Below are positions 1 through 9,765 of a stretch of 64,000 bases of DNA, piece by piece; within the stretch, counting starts at the first letter, position 1, and each line of letters starts with the position of its first letter. This stretch comes from Acidobacterium capsulatum ATCC 51196 (GTDB lineage: Bacteria > Acidobacteriota > Terriglobia > Terriglobales > Acidobacteriaceae): contig NC_012483.1 of the NCBI RefSeq assembly GCF_000022565.1, forward strand, positions 682,001 to 746,000, in the 5' to 3' direction. Both the position numbers and the translations under genes were made by a program. The notes beneath the pieces are model-generated. The model was not told the DNA's origin and did not search any database. It saw only the letters and a list, made by a program, of their open reading frames with translations.

Positions 1-201
1 CTCAGAGAATGCCACCACATAAAGGATGACGATGTTGGCGATCGGCACCAGAACGAGGAGCGAGAGCCACGGGGAGAAGCCGGCCTTCGTGAAGATCTTC
101 CAGTAGGGGATGATCGTGATGACGACTGACACCAGCACGATCAGCATCACCATCAGGAAGATGAAAAAACTCGCGCCCGCGGAGAGATGGTTGGGGTACA
201 T
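1..201 (-). CDS. Partial small membrane protein (C-terminus outside window)
   Basis: The first 67 codons are visible, from an ATG at 201 running off the left edge. The translation has two hydrophobic segments, roughly residues 10-30 and 45-65, separated by a polar turn containing YWKIFTKAG. The KAG...W...P.aN pattern recalls small integral membrane proteins of the DUF805/DUF5684 kind, but the family is not certain. It is on the same strand as the E1-like gene, 45 bases downstream of that gene's stop, so the two may be cotranscribed. No function is assigned. Confidence 0.6.
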   Translation of the reverse strand, partial: MYPNHLSAGASFFIFLMVMLIVLVSVVITIIPYWKIFTKAGFSPWLSLLVLVPIANIVILYVVAFSE

Positions 202-246
202 GGCCAGACAGCATAGCAGAGGCCGCCCGGCTGCCGGTAGCGAAAA

Positions 247-1278
247 TCAGGAGCCGATGAAGCGAGCGTAGAGACTGCGGGCGAGGCCGACGTCGGTGGT
301 TCCCTGGATGATGGCGCGGCCATCCTGAAAAACGGTGAGGGTGTGCTCGCCCCGCTGGAAGCGAAGGAGCATGCTGTTGCTGCGGACGTCTCCGTGAGGG
401 CGAAGGCGGGCGGCCAGCTCGGCGAAGTCGACGGGGCGGGCGTGCTCGTGGATCTGGACGGAGTTGCGGCCGCAGAGGGTGATGTGGGGGCGGCCCTCGC
501 CGCGCAGGTGGCGGAAGTCTCGCGCGCCGCAGACCTGACAACCGGGATGGGGGCGGGCGGTTTTGACTTCGGACCACTCGTTGGTCCACTGGTCGATGGA
601 AAGCAGGCTGCGGCGCATGCGTTCGGGCTGGCCGGTGAGGAACTTGAGCGCCTCGGCAACCTCGATGGAAGCAGCCATGTTGACGGCGGTGTTGAGGATG
701 CCGGCGGTGTCGCAGGTTTCGACGGTGCCGCCGGGAGCCTCAGGAAAGATGCAGGCAAGGCAGGCGGTCTGGCCGGGCAGAATGTTCATGGTGACGGCGT
801 AGGCACCGACGGCGGCGGCGTAGATCCAGGGCTTGTGCTGCTCGATGGCGTAGTCGTTGAGCAGGTAGCGGGTCTCAAAATTGTCAGTCGCGTCGAGGAC
901 GAGTTGGGCGTCGCCGAGCAGCGCGTGGATGTTGCCGGGGGCGAGGTCGGCGACATGGGATTGGACTTGGATCTGGCTATTGAAGAGCGCAATTTTGCGG
1001 CGTGCGGCCTCGGCTTTGGGCAGGGCTTCGCGGGCGTCGGCCTCATCAAAGAGAACCTGGCGCTGGAGATTGCTTTCTTCGACGAAATCGCGGTCAATCA
1101 GGGTGAGGCGGCCGACGCCGGCGCGGGCCAGCAGGCTGGCGGCGGCGGCTCCGGTGGCTCCAACGCCAACGAGCGCGACATGGGACTCGCCGATGCGCTG
1201 CTGGCCGTGGGGGCCAATACCGGCAAAAAGGACCTGACGGGAATAACGCTCGGCAGCCGTGGAAGGAGAAGTAGGCAT
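247..1278 (-). CDS. ThiF/MoeB/HesA-family E1-like adenylyltransferase
   Basis: The 343-residue protein matches the E1-like superfamily, which adenylates the C-terminal glycine of a ubiquitin-like sulfur carrier (MoaD or ThiS) for molybdopterin or thiazole synthesis. It starts with the typical ERYSRQ segment, has the nucleotide loop GVGATG at residues 38-43, and has the D-x-D-N-F-E-T-R motif of this family (DATDNFETR). Two CxxC pairs (CLAC and CQVC) are suited to bind structural zinc. An ETCDTAG segment holds a candidate catalytic cysteine. The C-terminal ~90 residues lack a rhodanese domain. No moa or thi gene is adjacent, so the sulfur acceptor (MoaD, ThiS or another carrier) cannot be decided. 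The ATG at 1278 is the natural start, just before the divergent BamA-like gene. Confidence 0.88.
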   Translation of the reverse strand: MPTSPSTAAERYSRQVLFAGIGPHGQQRIGESHVALVGVGATGAAAASLLARAGVGRLTLIDRDFVEESNLQRQVLFDEADAREALPKAEAARRKIALFNSQIQVQSHVADLAPGNIHALLGDAQLVLDATDNFETRYLLNDYAIEQHKPWIYAAAVGAYAVTMNILPGQTACLACIFPEAPGGTVETCDTAGILNTAVNMAASIEVAEALKFLTGQPERMRRSLLSIDQWTNEWSEVKTARPHPGCQVCGARDFRHLRGEGRPHITLCGRNSVQIHEHARPVDFAELAARLRPHGDVRSNSMLLRFQRGEHTLTVFQDGRAIIQGTTDVGLARSLYARFIGS

Positions 1279-1415
1279 CGATATTTAGTATAGGGATTGA
1301 GCGGAAAACCGCCTGGGCGGAAACGGAGAGGACGGGTGCATCTTTCGCCGCATCAGAGTCTTTGAACGCATTTACACTTTCGGCTGAGGATGGCTTGGAT
1401 TTTTGTAAAACACTG

Positions 1416-4400
1416 ATGGCCCACGGCATGCGCACACGACTGGCGAGAATGACGTTGGTTGTGCTGGCTTGCGCGCTGCCGGGCGTGGGACAGACCACGC
1501 CGCCGGCTCCGGCCCAGACGGCGCATACTCAAACTGCCCAGCCGCAACCCGAGGCTGCGAAGCGGCCGACCGCGTCGCCTGGGCCGCCCGGAGCGGCGGC
1601 GAGCCCTGCCGTGGCGAAGATCTCCGACGCAGAAGTGCAGCCGGTTCCGGCCGGAACGACGCCCAAGCTGGCGCATTGGGCGGGGCTGGAAGTGACGGCC
1701 ATTGAATTCAAAGGGGTGAACCCCAAACGGCTGGCTCCCCTGCCCTCGCAACTGCCGCAGCAGGCGCATACGAAGCTGAATCCGCTGCAGGTGCAGGCCA
1801 GTTTGCGGCGGCTGTTTGCCACGGGACTCTACAAAGACATTGTGGTGGAGGGCGTGCGGCACGGAAACCAGGTGACGCTGATTTTCTCTGGCGAGCCGAC
1901 GACCTTTCTGGGCCGCGTGACGGTACACGGCATCAAGAACACGACGCTCCATAACCGGATTGCTTATGCGCCGGGGCTGATTCCGGGCACACCTTTTGAT
2001 GATGCGAAGCTGAGCGACGCGGCAGGCGACTTGAAGCAGGCGCTTCAGCAGAATGGCTTCTATGAGGGAAAGGTTTTTGAGCGCACGACGCCGCCGGACG
2101 CCAACGCACTGACGGATGTTGACTTTTATATCGAACTGCGCAAACGGGCTCGCGTGGGCGATGTGAAAGTGGACGGCGACAGCGGCATGTCACTGAAGAG
2201 CTTTAGACACAAAGCAAAGCTGCACACCGGGAAAAAAGTTACGCGTGATACCGTGAGCCGCGCCCTGAGCGGGGTGCGGAAACACTACCAGAAGACGGGC
2301 CATCTGGAAGCGGAATTGAAGCTGGAGTCAAAGAAGTATGTTCCGCCGGTCAATCATCTGAATTACAAATTTCTGGCGAATCAGAAGGCCGTGGTCAAGA
2401 TCAAAGTCGATGGCGTGAGCCTGAGCGACGGGAAGATCAGGAACCTGGTGCCGGTGTATCAGGAAGGCGACGTTGACGAGGATCTGCTGAATGAGGGCAG
2501 CAAGCGGATTCACGACTATTACCAGCGGCAGGGGTACTTCAACGTAAAAGTAACTCACACGCGTACGATTGGGCAGCAACTCACCACGATTGTGTATCAC
2601 GTGAAGCTGGGGACGAGAAGCGAGGTGGCCAGCGTCACGATCAGCGGCAACCACTACTTCAGCAATGAAGTTCTGGAGCCGCGGCTGGGCGTGCATGTGA
2701 AGAGCCTGTTTGAGCGGCATGGCATTTACAGCGAAGCGCTCACCGAGGCCGATGCGCAGACCATCGAAGCGCTGTACCAGATGAACGGGTTCACGGATGT
2801 AAACGTGACTCCGCAAACCAGGGTGACCTATCGCGAGGTGCATCACAAAAAGATCGGGCTGCTGCACGTGAACTACAAGGTGGAAGAAGGCAAGCAGCAC
2901 ACCTTTGGGAATATCAGCATCGCCGGAAACCAGAAGATCTCTCTCAAGACCCTGGAGCCGCTGCTGGCGACGCATTCGCATCAGCCGTATAACCCGAACG
3001 AAGTGGTGAATGATCGCGATGCTCTGCTGACGTATTACCTGGCCCATGGCTTTGACCATGCGCAGGTGCGGGTGCAGCAGACACCGGATGGGACGCATCC
3101 GCATGAGATGGATGTGGCGCTCGATATCAGCGAGGGCAGCCAGACATTTGTGCGGCAGGTGCTGGTGACGGGACTGCACTATACGAAGCGGTCCACGGTG
3201 CAGCCGGAGATTCTGGTGAAGGCCGGGCAGCCGCTGGACCAGACGGCGCTGCGGAATACGGAACGGAATCTCTATAACCTGACACTGTTCAATGAAGTGC
3301 ATACGGCGGTGGAGAATCCGCAGGGCGATGAGCCGGAGAAGAATGTGATGATCCAGTTCAGCGAGGCGAAGCGCTGGAATGTCACTTACGGATTTGGTCT
3401 GCAGGCGCAGACGGGAACGCCGAGCACCAGTTGCCCGAGCCCGGCGACGCTGATTCAGCTTGGGCTGAACCCCAACACCTATAACAGCGGCGGATGCAGT
3501 CCGAACGGCAAATTTGGCGTGAGTCCGGTGGTGGAGTTTGATGTTTCGCGCATCAATCTGTTCGGCACGGATCAGTCGGTTTCCCTGCAGACGAAGTACG
3601 GCACGCTGGAACAGATTTTTGAACTGTCGTATAACCATCCGCATCTGTTTGGCCACTCGGGATGGTCGTATTCGTTTGGCGGCGGCTACAGCAACGCGCA
3701 GGATGTGGTGACGTACACGGCGTCGCGGCTGGAGGGCAACTTCAGAGTGACGCAGAATATGGACCGCGCGAATACGATGATTTACCAGTTCACTTACCGG
3801 CGCGTGAAGGTGGATGCGAACAGTGTGCAGGTGGCGCCGAATCTGATTCCGCTGCTGTCAGAGCCGGTGCGCGTGGGCGGCCCGGAGTTTACGTGGCTGC
3901 ATGACACGCGGCGTCCGGAACCGCTGAATGCGCAGCATGGCTGGTACAACAGCGTGCAGGAGTTCATGAGCGACAACGTGTTTGCGTCGCAGGCAAACTT
4001 CAACCGGTTTGAGTGGACCAACTCCAGCTACTACACCTTTGGAGCCAAGAAGTACACGATTGCGCGCAACACGGTGTTTGGCTTTGAGCGTGCGTTTGGG
4101 CAGGGCCAGTATGAACAGATTCCGCTGCCGGAGCGGCTGTATGCGGGCGGCGCGCAATCGCTGCGCGGGTTTGGGCTGAACCAGGCCGGGCCGCGCGATT
4201 CGCTGACCGGATTTCCGATCGGGGGCGCAGGATTGTTTGTGAATCAGACGGAGCTGCGGCTGCCTCCGCCGCATTTGCCCTATGTGGGGACGTCGCTGAG
4301 TTTTGTGCTCTTTCATGACATGGGCAACGTCTTTAACAACTCGTCGGACATCTGGCCGAGCTTTTTCAGAGTGCGCCAGCCGGACAGCCAGAATTGCCGC

Positions 4401-4691
4401 GACGACAGTCTTGCCGATCAGGAGAAGGTGACACGGCACTCGAGCACGAATCCGACAGGCACTTGCAGCTTCAATGATTTTTCGCACGCGGTGGGCGTGG
4501 GCGTGCGGTATCACACGCCAATTGGGCCGTTGCGTCTGGACTTCAGCTACAACCTGAATCCTCCGATCTATCCGATCGAGTACACGTACTCGACGTGCAC
4601 GGGAGCGAATGGAAGCCCGACGAATATCTGCCCCAGCGTGGGACAGGCTCCGCACTTCAATGTGTTCTTCAGCATCGGGCAGGCGTTTTGA
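1416..4691 (+). CDS. BamA/TamA-family (Omp85) outer-membrane protein with multiple POTRA domains
   Basis: About 1090 residues, longer than typical BamA (~800). An N-terminal signal peptide (MRTRLARMTLVVLACALPG) is followed by a proline/alanine-rich linker, a long run of POTRA-like repeats to about residue 650, and a C-terminal beta-barrel. Barrel marks include the RGF-type motif (SLRGFGLNQAGP), a 'VGVGVRYHTPIGPLRLDF' segment characteristic of Omp85 barrels, and a terminal phenylalanine. It would insert or translocate proteins in the outer membrane. The stop codon overlaps the ATG of the SurA_N gene, and tamB follows, so it may be the TamA-like partner of that TamB rather than the general BamA. 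The frame is open upstream from a TTG at 1362. ATG at 1416 or 1428 is preferred because either places the signal peptide at the N-terminus; neither has a strong ribosome-binding site. Confidence 0.9.
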   Translation: MAHGMRTRLARMTLVVLACALPGVGQTTPPAPAQTAHTQTAQPQPEAAKRPTASPGPPGAAASPAVAKISDAEVQPVPAGTTPKLAHWAGLEVTAIEFKGVNPKRLAPLPSQLPQQAHTKLNPLQVQASLRRLFATGLYKDIVVEGVRHGNQVTLIFSGEPTTFLGRVTVHGIKNTTLHNRIAYAPGLIPGTPFDDAKLSDAAGDLKQALQQNGFYEGKVFERTTPPDANALTDVDFYIELRKRARVGDVKVDGDSGMSLKSFRHKAKLHTGKKVTRDTVSRALSGVRKHYQKTGHLEAELKLESKKYVPPVNHLNYKFLANQKAVVKIKVDGVSLSDGKIRNLVPVYQEGDVDEDLLNEGSKRIHDYYQRQGYFNVKVTHTRTIGQQLTTIVYHVKLGTRSEVASVTISGNHYFSNEVLEPRLGVHVKSLFERHGIYSEALTEADAQTIEALYQMNGFTDVNVTPQTRVTYREVHHKKIGLLHVNYKVEEGKQHTFGNISIAGNQKISLKTLEPLLATHSHQPYNPNEVVNDRDALLTYYLAHGFDHAQVRVQQTPDGTHPHEMDVALDISEGSQTFVRQVLVTGLHYTKRSTVQPEILVKAGQPLDQTALRNTERNLYNLTLFNEVHTAVENPQGDEPEKNVMIQFSEAKRWNVTYGFGLQAQTGTPSTSCPSPATLIQLGLNPNTYNSGGCSPNGKFGVSPVVEFDVSRINLFGTDQSVSLQTKYGTLEQIFELSYNHPHLFGHSGWSYSFGGGYSNAQDVVTYTASRLEGNFRVTQNMDRANTMIYQFTYRRVKVDANSVQVAPNLIPLLSEPVRVGGPEFTWLHDTRRPEPLNAQHGWYNSVQEFMSDNVFASQANFNRFEWTNSSYYTFGAKKYTIARNTVFGFERAFGQGQYEQIPLPERLYAGGAQSLRGFGLNQAGPRDSLTGFPIGGAGLFVNQTELRLPPPHLPYVGTSLSFVLFHDMGNVFNNSSDIWPSFFRVRQPDSQNCRDDSLADQEKVTRHSSTNPTGTCSFNDFSHAVGVGVRYHTPIGPLRLDFSYNLNPPIYPIEYTYSTCTGANGSPTNICPSVGQAPHFNVFFSIGQAF

Positions 4692-5479
4692 TGAAGACTC
4701 TGGGAGCCGTGTGCCTGTTGGCGATGTTATGGCCTGCGACGATGCGGGCACAGACAGCTGCGCCTGAGCCGGCGAAGCAGGCAACGCAGGCAGCAGCCGA
4801 TCAAGGAAGCAACGCCGCTGCGAGTGGGAGCCCTGTGGTGCTGGACCGGGTGATCGCGATTGTGAATGGCCAGGTGCTGTTGCAGAGTGATGTGGATGAG
4901 GAGCGGCGCTTGTCCGCGCTGGAGCCGTTGCGGAATTCCGCAGGACCAGAAAGTATTGACCAGGCCGCGCGGCATCTGATTTTGCGCACGCTGGTACTGG
5001 AACAGATGAAGGAGCAGGACCAGCCGACCACCGTGTCACAGAAGTGGACGCAGCGAGGCCTGACGGAATTACGCGGCACGATGACGAGGTGTGCTCCTTA
5101 TAGCTGCACAAGCCAGGAGGGCTGGGCTCTTTTTTTGAAGAAGCACGGCCTCACCGAGGGCGAGGCGGAGGCGCGCTGGAGCCAGCGGATGGCGATTGAG
5201 CGCTTCATCGATCTGCGCTTTCGCGCGGGCATTCACATTACCCGGGAACAGATTGATACGTATTACGAGAAGACGCTGACGCCGGCGATGGCAAAGCGGG
5301 GGCAGCATCCTCCGCCGCTCGACGAGGTGAAGGGGCGCATTCACCAACTGCTGCTGGAGCAGCATGTAAATTCGATGATTGGTGACTGGCTGAAGAGCCT
5401 GAAGGCCGAAGGCAGCGTGCAGATTCTTGTGCCGGCTTATGGCCAGAGCACACCCGAAGCGGGAGACAGCCAGGAATGA
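4691..5479 (+). CDS. SurA_N-domain periplasmic chaperone lacking a parvulin domain
   Basis: The 262-residue protein starts at an ATG that overlaps the upstream TGA by one base, implying translational coupling. The N-terminus is a signal peptide ending near MRAQTAAPEP. Residues ~45-80 carry the SurA N-domain pattern (VLDRVIAIVNGQVLLQSDV). The rest is helical, with a C-terminal segment (DEVKGRIHQLLLEQHVNSMI) of the kind that closes the chaperone domain in SurA/PrsA relatives. The peptidyl-prolyl isomerase domain found in SurA and PpiD is absent, so it should act as a holdase only. It lies between an Omp85 protein and TamB, which suggests a role in delivering substrates to that outer-membrane machinery. 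The next gene overlaps its stop by four bases. Confidence 0.85.
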   Translation: MKTLGAVCLLAMLWPATMRAQTAAPEPAKQATQAAADQGSNAAASGSPVVLDRVIAIVNGQVLLQSDVDEERRLSALEPLRNSAGPESIDQAARHLILRTLVLEQMKEQDQPTTVSQKWTQRGLTELRGTMTRCAPYSCTSQEGWALFLKKHGLTEGEAEARWSQRMAIERFIDLRFRAGIHITREQIDTYYEKTLTPAMAKRGQHPPPLDEVKGRIHQLLLEQHVNSMIGDWLKSLKAEGSVQILVPAYGQSTPEAGDSQE

Positions 5480-8400
5480 GCACGACGCCTCCCGTACCGG
5501 AATCCTCGATGTCGCCGCGCAGGCACCCGCTGAAACTGCGCGGATGGCGGCTGGCCGCTGCCATTGGAGCGGGAGTGGTGCTGCTGCTGCTCATCGCGGT
5601 GAGCGCGGTGCTGTGGTATGCGACGACTCCGCAATTTGAGCAGCGCGTGCGGACGGTGGTGATTTCGCAATTGGAGCGCACGACCGGCGGCCGCGTGGAG
5701 CTGGGCGCTTTTCACTGGCAACTGGCGAAGATGGGATTTGTGGCCGAGAATTTGACGATTCACGGCAAAGAGGGACCGGGGCAACTGCCGTTTTTGCATG
5801 TCGATGAACTGGTGGTGCATCTGAAGGTGATCGATCTGCTGGGAGCCAAGATCGGGCTGAGCTACCTGGGTGCGCAGCGGCCGGTTTTTCACCTGATTGT
5901 GTATCCGGATGGAAGCACGAATGCGCCATCGCCCAAGGTGAAGCAGAAGAGCAAGACTTCGGCTGTGGATGAGGTCTTCAGCCTGGCGATTGACCAGACG
6001 CAATTGAACGATGGCCTGCTGCTGATCAATGAGAAGAAGATTCCCTTCAGCCTGGACGCGCGGCATGTAGGCGCGGATGTGTTGTTTGACCGGAGGCGGC
6101 ATGACTATGCCGGCAAGATCAAGGCCAGCGACATTGTGCTGCAGCGGGGCACGGCGAACCCTGTGCATTCAAAGCTGATGCTCGAAGTGAATGCATGGCG
6201 GAAGCATATTCAGATCAAGAATCTGGTCTTTACAAGCGGCGACTCTCACCTGCAGATCACCGGCACGGTTACGAATTATGCGCACCCGCATCTGGCGGTG
6301 ACGGCCGATGGGCAGATTGATCTGCGGGTGCTGGAACCGCTGACCGGCACGCGAGGCATTCGGAAGGGCGTGCTGCGCCTGAAGGCGCAAGGCAATGGCG
6401 ACGCGCAGAACTTTGCGCTGTTGGGGCATTTGCAGCTTCTGGACTTTAACTATCACAACACAAACGTGCATACCGAAGGACTGAGCGCGGAGACGCAACT
6501 GCTGGTGACGCAGGATGAAATTGCGGCGACCGGATTTCATGCGCGCCTTGCGAGCGGCGGGCACTTTGAAGGCGACCTGCGGATTCGCGACTGGATGCGG
6601 CACACGCCGAGCGGCGCCGCGCCCGAGCCACCCGAAGAAGGCAAGGTCAACCTGCAGGTCACGCGGCTTCCGTTGAGCGGCCTGCTGGGCGCCTTTGCAC
6701 CGGCGCGCTATCAGGACCTCGGCTTCAACACGGCCTTCACGGGCAGTGCGGATGCGCACTGGAGCGGTTCGGCGCGAAGGCTGGAGGCGACCACGGACCT
6801 GCAACTGAATCCGGTGCCGAATGGGATCAAAGGCGATATTCCGGTCTCGGGTGCGGTGGTGGGCACGTATTCGCTGGCGGCGGGCACGGCCGATCTGAAG
6901 AACCTGACGCTGAAAACTCCGGCCTCGCAGGCGCATGCTTCGGGATCGCTCGGGATCAATCCCGGGATGCACGGATCGCTGCTGACGGCGAGCGTGACGA
7001 CCAGCAATCTGGCGGAGTTTGACAAGGTGCTGGCGGCGTTTGATGTCTCCTCTGGCCGCAACCGGCCGGCGGCGCTGGTTCCGGTGGACATTCACGGCAG
7101 CGCGTCGTTTCATGGCACGGTGACGGGGACGGCGAGCGCGCCGGATGTGCGCGGGCACGTGGAAGCGAACCACGTCGAACTGGTGCTGAGCCACCCGGCC
7201 GAGCAGAAGACGCAACTGAAGCCTGTGAGCGAGCAGAGCGCGGCCCCGAATACGAGCGCAGGCAACACGGCCGCGCCCGCGACGATCATGATCGACACCG
7301 TGAAAGCGGACGCGGAGTACACTCCGCAGCGGCTGACGCTGCAGCAGGCAACGGTGACGAGCGGCCAGGCGGTGGTACACCTGTCTGGCAAGCTGCAGGC
7401 CAGTAAAGGACGCGGCGGCACGTACACGTTTGACCGTGCGTCGGCCATTCAGGCGCAGGCAACGCTGGAGCATGCCACGTTGCAGAAGTTGCTGCCGATG
7501 GCCGGCGTGACGCTGCCGGCAACCGGTACGGTGCAGGCGCAGGTGCATCTGGGTGGTTCGCTGGCCGACTGGAGCGGACATGGAACGCTGCAGGTGCAAG
7601 GCGGAGAGATCGAGGGTGAACCGTATCACAGCCTGCGTAGCGACCTGCTCTTTGTGGGGCAATCGGTGCAGGCGCAGCATCTGGTGTTTTTGCAGGATGG
7701 CGGCATCATCCATGGCTCGGGCAGCTATAACATCACGAGCAAGCAGTTTGAGTTCACGGCACAGGGCGAGAACTTTAATCTCTCGCATATTCGCAAACTG
7801 CAGACGCCGCGCTATCCGCTGGGCGGCATTCTCAGCTTTCAGGCGCAGGGCAGCGGAACGATGCAGCATCCGGTGCTGAATGCCAATCTGCACCTGACGC
7901 ACCTGAACCTGGCACAGGACGCCACCGGCTTTGTAGACGCAAAGGCCCACACCGAAGGCGGACAATTGCTGCTGGACGCGACGGCGCATCTGAACCAGTC
8001 CGTGCTGGAGTTGACGGCGCAGACGCAATTGCAGGGAGAAAACCAGACGCAGGCGAAGCTGACGGTGAGCAAGCTGGATTTGAATCCGCTGGCGCAGACC
8101 TTTCACGTGAGCGGCATTGCGACTCGGACGCCGCTCGATGCGTCGGCCACCATGAGCGGGCCGCTGCGCGATGCGAAGAAGATGAACGGCGAGATCACCA
8201 TTCAGCCGGTGGCGTTGACCGTTGAAAAAGCCGATGTGAAGACGGCCGCGCCCATTCATGCAAAGCTCGAGAGCGGCGTGCTGACTCTTGATCCGCTGAA
8301 GGTGGAAGGGCCGAATGTGAAGCTGCAGGCGCAGGGGTCGGTCGGCCTATTTGACCGGCGGCATCCGATTCATCTGCGCACGCAGGGCGACATTGACATG

Positions 8401-9642
8401 AAGGTGGCCGAGGCCTTCAGCGACGACCTGACCTCGTCAGGCAATGTGAGCTTTCAGGTGGATGCGAGCGGGACCACGAAGCATCCGAATCTGAACGGCG
8501 AAGCGAAGATCAGCAATGTGAATCTGTCGCTGGAGAACTACATCAACGGGCTGAGCCGGATGAATGGCACGCTGGTGTTTAACGAGGGCCGCGTCGATTT
8601 GAAAGACGTGACGGCTTACAGCGGCGGCGGGCTGATTCAACTGACGGGTTCCGCGACGTATGCCTCAGGGCTGTATGCCGATGTGACGGCGACGGCGAAA
8701 GATGTGCGCATCCGTTATCCCGAAGGAATTACGTCGATGGTGGACGCGAAGCTGCGGCTGCAGGGCACGACGCAAAGCATGCTGCTGAGCGGCAATGCGC
8801 AACTGACGCGCTTTGTGGTGAGCCCCAGCATCGACCTGGCGGGACTGGCCGGAAGCTCGAACAGCGTTTCCCTGCCCCCGAATCCGAACTCATTCTCGAA
8901 CCGCATCCGGATGGACATTCATATTACGTCCGCACCGTCGATGGACTTCCAGAACTCGTATGCGAAGCTGGCGGGCACGGTGAATCTGCGTGTGCGCGGC
9001 ACGGTGGCCGAGCCCTCAGTGCTGGGACAGGTGACGGTGACCGAAGGACAGGCGACGTTTGCCGGGACCACGTATCAGTTGCAGCGCGGCGTGATCTATT
9101 TCACGAATCCGATTCGAATTGAACCGACCATCGACATGGACGCGACGGCCCAGGTGGAGAACTACAGCATCACGGTGGGATTGCATGGAACGCCGAATCA
9201 TCTGACGCCGGTGTTTCGCTCGTCGCCGCCGCTCTCAGAGCAGGACATCTTCTCACTGCTGGCGCTGGGGCGCACGCAGGAGGAGCAGCAAATTTATTCG
9301 CAGCAACAGGCGCAGGCCGGGGTGAACTCGACGGCGGATGCCCTGCTGGGCGGCGCCATCAACGCGACGGTGAGCAGCCGCATTCAGAAGCTGTTTGGCG
9401 GCGGCAGCGTGAAGATTGATCCGACCTATGTGAGCACGACGGGCAATGCCACGGCACGCCTGACGGTGGAGCAGCAAATCTCAAAGAATGTGACGCTGAC
9501 GTATGCGACGAATGTGAACTCGACGGCGGAGCAACTGATTCAGGGGCAGTGGAACATTACGCCGAACCTGTCAATTCTGGCGGTGCGCGATGAGTCGGGC
9601 GTCTTCAGCCTGATCTTTACGCTGCGCAAGCAATACAAATAG
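5476..9642 (+). CDS. tamB: TamB-family translocation/assembly module protein (AsmA-like)
   Basis: A 1388-residue protein with a short cytoplasmic N-terminus, one membrane anchor (about residues 26-48) and a very long periplasmic region of repetitive beta-rich segments typical of TamB/AsmA lipid-bridge proteins. The C-terminal TamB (DUF490) domain is recognisable by segments such as ATFAGTTYQLQRGVIYFTNP and DIFSLLALGRTQEEQ and by the final FTLRKQYK. TamB works with an Omp85 partner (TamA or BamA) in outer-membrane biogenesis and phospholipid transport. Here it is third in a compact operon after the Omp85 and SurA_N genes; the ATG overlaps the preceding TGA by four bases. Large antisense open frames across this gene are codon-bias shadows. 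Confidence 0.93.
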   Translation: MSTTPPVPESSMSPRRHPLKLRGWRLAAAIGAGVVLLLLIAVSAVLWYATTPQFEQRVRTVVISQLERTTGGRVELGAFHWQLAKMGFVAENLTIHGKEGPGQLPFLHVDELVVHLKVIDLLGAKIGLSYLGAQRPVFHLIVYPDGSTNAPSPKVKQKSKTSAVDEVFSLAIDQTQLNDGLLLINEKKIPFSLDARHVGADVLFDRRRHDYAGKIKASDIVLQRGTANPVHSKLMLEVNAWRKHIQIKNLVFTSGDSHLQITGTVTNYAHPHLAVTADGQIDLRVLEPLTGTRGIRKGVLRLKAQGNGDAQNFALLGHLQLLDFNYHNTNVHTEGLSAETQLLVTQDEIAATGFHARLASGGHFEGDLRIRDWMRHTPSGAAPEPPEEGKVNLQVTRLPLSGLLGAFAPARYQDLGFNTAFTGSADAHWSGSARRLEATTDLQLNPVPNGIKGDIPVSGAVVGTYSLAAGTADLKNLTLKTPASQAHASGSLGINPGMHGSLLTASVTTSNLAEFDKVLAAFDVSSGRNRPAALVPVDIHGSASFHGTVTGTASAPDVRGHVEANHVELVLSHPAEQKTQLKPVSEQSAAPNTSAGNTAAPATIMIDTVKADAEYTPQRLTLQQATVTSGQAVVHLSGKLQASKGRGGTYTFDRASAIQAQATLEHATLQKLLPMAGVTLPATGTVQAQVHLGGSLADWSGHGTLQVQGGEIEGEPYHSLRSDLLFVGQSVQAQHLVFLQDGGIIHGSGSYNITSKQFEFTAQGENFNLSHIRKLQTPRYPLGGILSFQAQGSGTMQHPVLNANLHLTHLNLAQDATGFVDAKAHTEGGQLLLDATAHLNQSVLELTAQTQLQGENQTQAKLTVSKLDLNPLAQTFHVSGIATRTPLDASATMSGPLRDAKKMNGEITIQPVALTVEKADVKTAAPIHAKLESGVLTLDPLKVEGPNVKLQAQGSVGLFDRRHPIHLRTQGDIDMKVAEAFSDDLTSSGNVSFQVDASGTTKHPNLNGEAKISNVNLSLENYINGLSRMNGTLVFNEGRVDLKDVTAYSGGGLIQLTGSATYASGLYADVTATAKDVRIRYPEGITSMVDAKLRLQGTTQSMLLSGNAQLTRFVVSPSIDLAGLAGSSNSVSLPPNPNSFSNRIRMDIHITSAPSMDFQNSYAKLAGTVNLRVRGTVAEPSVLGQVTVTEGQATFAGTTYQLQRGVIYFTNPIRIEPTIDMDATAQVENYSITVGLHGTPNHLTPVFRSSPPLSEQDIFSLLALGRTQEEQQIYSQQQAQAGVNSTADALLGGAINATVSSRIQKLFGGGSVKIDPTYVSTTGNATARLTVEQQISKNVTLTYATNVNSTAEQLIQGQWNITPNLSILAVRDESGVFSLIFTLRKQYK

Positions 9643-9765
9643 AGAGCCTTGCAGACCGGCAGCTTTTGACGCCGCGCAAGCAAGCCATTGCCAAGGCATG
9701 GTCTGACAGGCGACACTCCTGAGGTGCGGGTTGCATCTATGTAAATGGTAGTGTGGGAGGGCTTT

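Noticed and set aside
2328-3656. A 442-codon minus-strand frame across the Omp85 gene
   Set aside because: Shadow of the plus-strand gene; no domain-like pattern.
6169-8259. A 696-codon open frame on the minus strand across tamB
   Set aside because: It is antisense to a clear TamB coding sequence; the Arg/His/Gln-rich translation is a codon-bias shadow.
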